From NCBI GenBank assembly GCA_036417435.1, contig JAZAQT010000697.1, forward strand, positions 115,822 through 179,821: 64,000 nt of DNA, given 5' to 3'. The position numbers were made by a program, and so were the translations under genes. Position 1 is the stretch's first letter. Each line of letters starts with the position of its first letter. The stretch is from Inia geoffrensis (taxonomy: Eukaryota > Chordata > Mammalia > Artiodactyla > Iniidae). Below are positions 60,657-64,000 of this stretch, in pieces. Under the pieces are notes generated by a model. That model was given only the letters and a program-made list of their open reading frames with translations. It was not told the origin of the DNA and searched no databases.

Positions 60657-61584
60657 TTTTGTTTTGCTCTTCTTTTTTTCTTTTAACTTAACGTATATTT
60701 TATATTGTAGTGATGTTGATGTCCAATGTTGTATTTATTTTAGACGCATGGGAACTTGATTCAGTTATATGTAGTCTTATATGTATTACACTTTGGGTTC
60801 TCTTCCCATGTAAGTTATAAGACTGTGTTCAGTAGAGTTCCCTGTGCTCTTCAGTAGGTTCTTGTTGAGTACGTCTTTGATATATTCTAGTGTGTATCTC
60901 TTAATGTCAGCCTCCTAATTTATCACTTGTCTGTAACTTTCCCTGTTGATAACCATAAGTTTGCTCTCTAAGTCTGTGAGTCTGTTTCTGTTTTGTAAAT
61001 TAGTTCATGCGTATGAATTTATAGATTCCACCTGTAAGTGATATCTACTGGTATTTGTCTTTCTCTCTCTGACTCGCTTCACTTAGTATGATCTCTGTCC
61101 ATCATTGTTGCAGCAGATGGCGTTAGTTCCTTCCCTTTTGTGGCTGCGTAGTATTCCACTGTGCATGTGTGCTACGTATTCTCCATTTTCCTGTGGATGA
61201 ACGTGTCGTGTGATTCTGTGTCTTGGCTGTTGTCAGCAGTGCTGCCCTGAGAAACAGGGGTGCCCGTGGCATTTCAAACTAGGATTGTCTTTGGAGCTAA
61301 GTCCAGGAGTGGGATTGCTGGATCACATGGTAACACTATGTTTAGTCTTTTGAGGAACCTCCCTACTCTTCTCCATAGTGGCTGCACCAAGTTACATCCC
61401 CACCAACAGCAGAGGATGATTCCATTTTCCCCAAGGCCTCTCCAGCATTTATTCTTCGGAGAATTTTTTGTTTTTTTTTTTTTTTGAGCTTGGCCATTCT
61501 GACAGTTGTGAGGTGATATCCCATTGTAGTTTTGATTTGCATTTCTTTGATAATGAAAGATGTTGAGTGCCTTTCCACGTGCCC
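60657..61584 (-). mobile_element. L1 fragment 1, copy 17
   Basis: Has the tract 1 of copies 13-16, followed by the TG-T19 tract otherwise seen in copies 3, 5, 7 and 11. Confidence 0.9.
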
Positions 61585-62365
61585 TGTTTTTTTTTTTTTT
61601 TTTTTAACTATACAGAGTGAGTAAAATTTACCTCTCGAAATTCCCTTCCTGAAAATCGGCCGAGTTTTGAATTATTTTCTGATGATTTACCCCAGGGCGT
61701 TTATTGGGGGCAGGTGTCATTTACAGCCCCACAGGCCTTGTGAGGATTAAGTGCCACCCAGCGCCCATTTTAAAGTTGTTGTTACGGGAAATGGCCACAA
61801 GGCGGCAGCACGTCTTCTTCAAGCCCAGCTCTGGTTACTTGGCAACCAGAGCCTGAGGGAAAGTCCCGTTCCTGGGTCGTCAGAGTGGAATGTGCCCTAA
61901 GAAACACCCAAGGCTTGTGTCTCACGACTTCTTCCCCCTTCCCCTTTACCGCCCACCCGCCATGCCCTGACACATCCCAACTCCTGCAACACCACTCTGC
62001 TGAGGTGCTGTCATCCTTAGGTGGGGCGACCCTGAGGAGGGAGGCTGGAGGTGGGAACCCCACCACCAGGAGATGGAGCGCCCAGGGGAATTTTCAAAGC
62101 TCTTCCAGCCCAGAGGCTCCACCATCCTTTGGGTGCCCTAGGCTTGGTTTCTGTGTAGGAGGGCCAGCAGGGAGCTGGAGACGGTGGGCCCATGCAGAGG
62201 GGAACGGGCACTCCAGGTCCAAGGCGGGGGTGCTTACTGGCTGGCACTTCCTTCTCAGTTTCCTCCTTCCCGCGGCAGTGTAGCTTTGGGACCCCAACCT
62301 GCTCCGGCTCCAGGGATGTGACAGCAGCCTGGGTCACAGAGGCCTGAGGAGATGGATGGGGAATT

Positions 62366-63955
62366 TGTTTTCTTTTCTTTTTTTAATTTTTTATTTTTTA
62401 CTGGAGTATAGGTGATTTCCCATGTTGCTGGGTTGTTTTGGGGTTGTTGTTGTTTTTTTTTTTTTCCTAGCTGGACAGCAACTTGATTCACTTATACATG
62501 GACGTGTACGTATTCTTTTACCAGTTCTCTTCCCAAGTAGGTTATTAAAGTGTCGCGTAGGATTCCTTGTGCTACACCCTGGGTCCTCGTTGATTATTTT
62601 ATAAATAGTAGTGTGCATGTGTTAATCTCAACCTGCTAATTTCACCCCGCCCCCAACGCTTCCCTTTTCCTAAGCCGGAGTTTCCTTTCTAAGTCTGTGA
62701 GGCTGTTTCTGTTTTGTAAAGAAGTTCATGTGTATCCATTTTTAGATTCCACCTGTAAGTGATATGGTATGATATTTGTGTTTCCCTGTCTCCCTTACTT
62801 CACTTTGTATGATCATCTCTACCTCCTTCCCCACGGCTGGAAATGCCATGATTTCATCCTTATTCGTGGCTGAGTAATATTCCGCCGTGTCCCTCGACCC
62901 CATCTTCCTTATCCATGCGTCTGTCCTTATATGCTTAGCTTGCTTCCATGTCTTGGCTACTGTGCAGGGTGCCGTGATCGTTGGCGTTCACGTGTCTTTT
63001 AAAATTTTGGTTCCCTCGAGATCTTCCCCCAGGGCTGAGACTGCTGGGTCACATGGTAGTTCTGTGTTTCACTTTTTGAAGGAGCCTCCGTACTGTTCTC
63101 CCTAGTGGATGTATCGATTTCCATTCCCACCGAGAGTGTAGGAGGGTTCTCTTTTCTCCACACCCTCTCCAGCGTTTCTTGTTGTAGGTGTTTTGATGAT
63201 GGCCCTTCTGACCTGTGAGAGGTGATAGATAGCTCACGGAAGTTTTGATTTGCATTTCTCTCATAATTAGGGATGCTGAGCATCGTTTCATGTGCTTGAT
63301 GGCCATCGGTATGTCTTCTTTGGAGAGACGTCCATTGAGATCTTCTGCCTATTTTCGATCGGTTTTTTTGTTCTTTTGATATTGATCTGCAGGAGCTGTT
63401 TGTACGTTTTGGAGATTAACTCCTTGCGGGCACCTTCGTTTGCAAATATTTGTTCCCATTCTGAGGGTTGTCTCTTTGTTTTGTTTAAGGGTTTCCTTTG
63501 CTGTGCAAACGCTTTTAAGTTATATTAGGTCCCATTTGTTTATTGTTGTTTTCCTGTTCATGACTCTTAAGAGATGGATCAGAAAAGAACGTGCTGAGAT
63601 TTATGTCAGAGCGTGTTCTCCCTGTATTCTCCTCATGTGCGTTAGAGTACCTGTCCTTACGTTTAGATCTCTCATCGATTTGGACTTTATTCTTGTGTAA
63701 GGTGTTAGAGAGCGTTCCACTTTCATTCTTGTTTTAAATTTTTAAGGAACCTCCATACTGTTCTCCATAGTGGCTGTATCAATTTACATTCCCACCAGCA
63801 GTGCAAGAAGGTTCCCCTTTCTCCACACCCTCTCCAGCGTTTCTTGTCTGTAGACTTTTCGACGGTGGCCATTCTTTCTGGTGTGAGGGCATATGTCCTT
63901 GTAGTTTTGATTGGCGTTTCTCTACTATTTAGCGACGTTGACATCTTTTCGAGTG
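62366..63955 (-). mobile_element. L1 fragments 2 and 3, copy 17
   Basis: Complete; the window ends 45 bases later, inside segment a1. Confidence 0.9.
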
Positions 63956-64000
63956 TTTTTTGTAAACCGGGAGAGCCACATGTCATGTATACCTCTTGAA

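Larger units (their letters stand above)
1..64000 (+). repeat. Satellite array, 17 copies of a ~3.77-kb composite unit
   Basis: The same sequence recurs head to tail with starts at 1, 3764, 7527, 11293, 15057, 18823, 22587, 26353, 30117, 33884, 37651, 41419, 45183, 48950, 52719, 56486 and 60255. Unit lengths are 3,763-3,769 bp, and copy 17 would be 3,770 bp if complete. The window opens inside the 9-bp target-site duplication of a SINE and closes 24 bases before the end of copy 17, so the array extends in both directions. Copies are near identical by eye. The unit is built from L1 and SINE pieces plus non-mobile sequence. Such arrays are typical of mammalian heterochromatin, either pericentromeric, interstitial or terminal; the sequence alone does not say which. 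Confidence 0.98.
60255..64000 (+). repeat. Satellite unit, copy 17 (cut by window end)
   Basis: 3,746 bp visible; the last 24 bases of the unit fall outside the window. Tracts T6-G-T15, TG-T19, T13. It combines the right-end tract 1 with the G-containing tract 2 of copies 3-8. Block a2+u is at 61606-62365. Confidence 0.96.

Noticed and set aside
1..64000. rDNA array, CRISPR array, phage or bacterial defence island
   Set aside because: No rRNA sequence. The 3.77-kb unit is far too long for CRISPR repeats, and the content is mammalian SINE and L1 throughout.

Overview
The whole 64 kb window is one head-to-tail tandem array: 16 complete copies and one nearly complete copy of a composite unit of 3,763-3,770 bp. 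The array runs off both ends of the window. I see no functional protein-coding gene, rRNA, functional tRNA gene, CRISPR array or bacterial feature. The DNA is eukaryotic satellite DNA, most likely from a whale or dolphin. The reasons are a minus-strand tRNA-derived SINE of the CHR type typical of cetaceans, and LINE-1 fragments whose 3' UTR and ORF2 end resemble cetartiodactyl L1. Both identifications rest on recognition from memory.

Layout of one unit, using copy 1: a CHR-type SINE on the minus strand (5-227) with a 9-bp target-site duplication; a non-L1 segment 'a1' (237-402, whose other end lies just before the SINE at 3701-3758); L1 fragment 1 (403-1328, minus strand) ending in a T tract; a second, diverged copy of the non-L1 segment, 'a2' (1345-1591); a GC-rich block of unknown origin, 'u' (1592-2104); L1 fragment 2 (2105-3472, minus strand); and a short third L1 ORF2 piece, fragment 3 (3473-3694, minus strand). 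All recognised elements point the same way. The a1/a2 homology, and the matching L1 end points in front of each, indicate an older monomer of about 1.7 kb (a + u + L1 3' end). It was duplicated, then modified by a deletion of u in one half, extra L1 in the other half and a SINE insertion, and the composite was then amplified as a unit. From memory, published work describes the common cetacean heterochromatin satellite as L1-based with a monomer of roughly 1.6-1.76 kb. This array looks related, but I cannot confirm it is the same satellite.

Variation between copies is very low: a handful of substitutions per unit by eye. All length differences are explained by three homopolymer tracts. The variants show a further level of order. 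Copies 3-4 and 5-6 are matching 7,530-bp dimers, and copies 13-14 and 15-16 are matching 7,536-bp dimers. Other sites are mosaic along the array. This is what unequal crossover and gene conversion produce. Copies 1-8, 9-12 and 13-17 form three loose neighbourhoods of related haplotypes.

Open reading frames in the window recur once per unit in the same place and are chance frames or decayed L1 ORF2. No genes work together here. The interest lies in satellite architecture, its origin from mobile elements, and its recent homogenisation.
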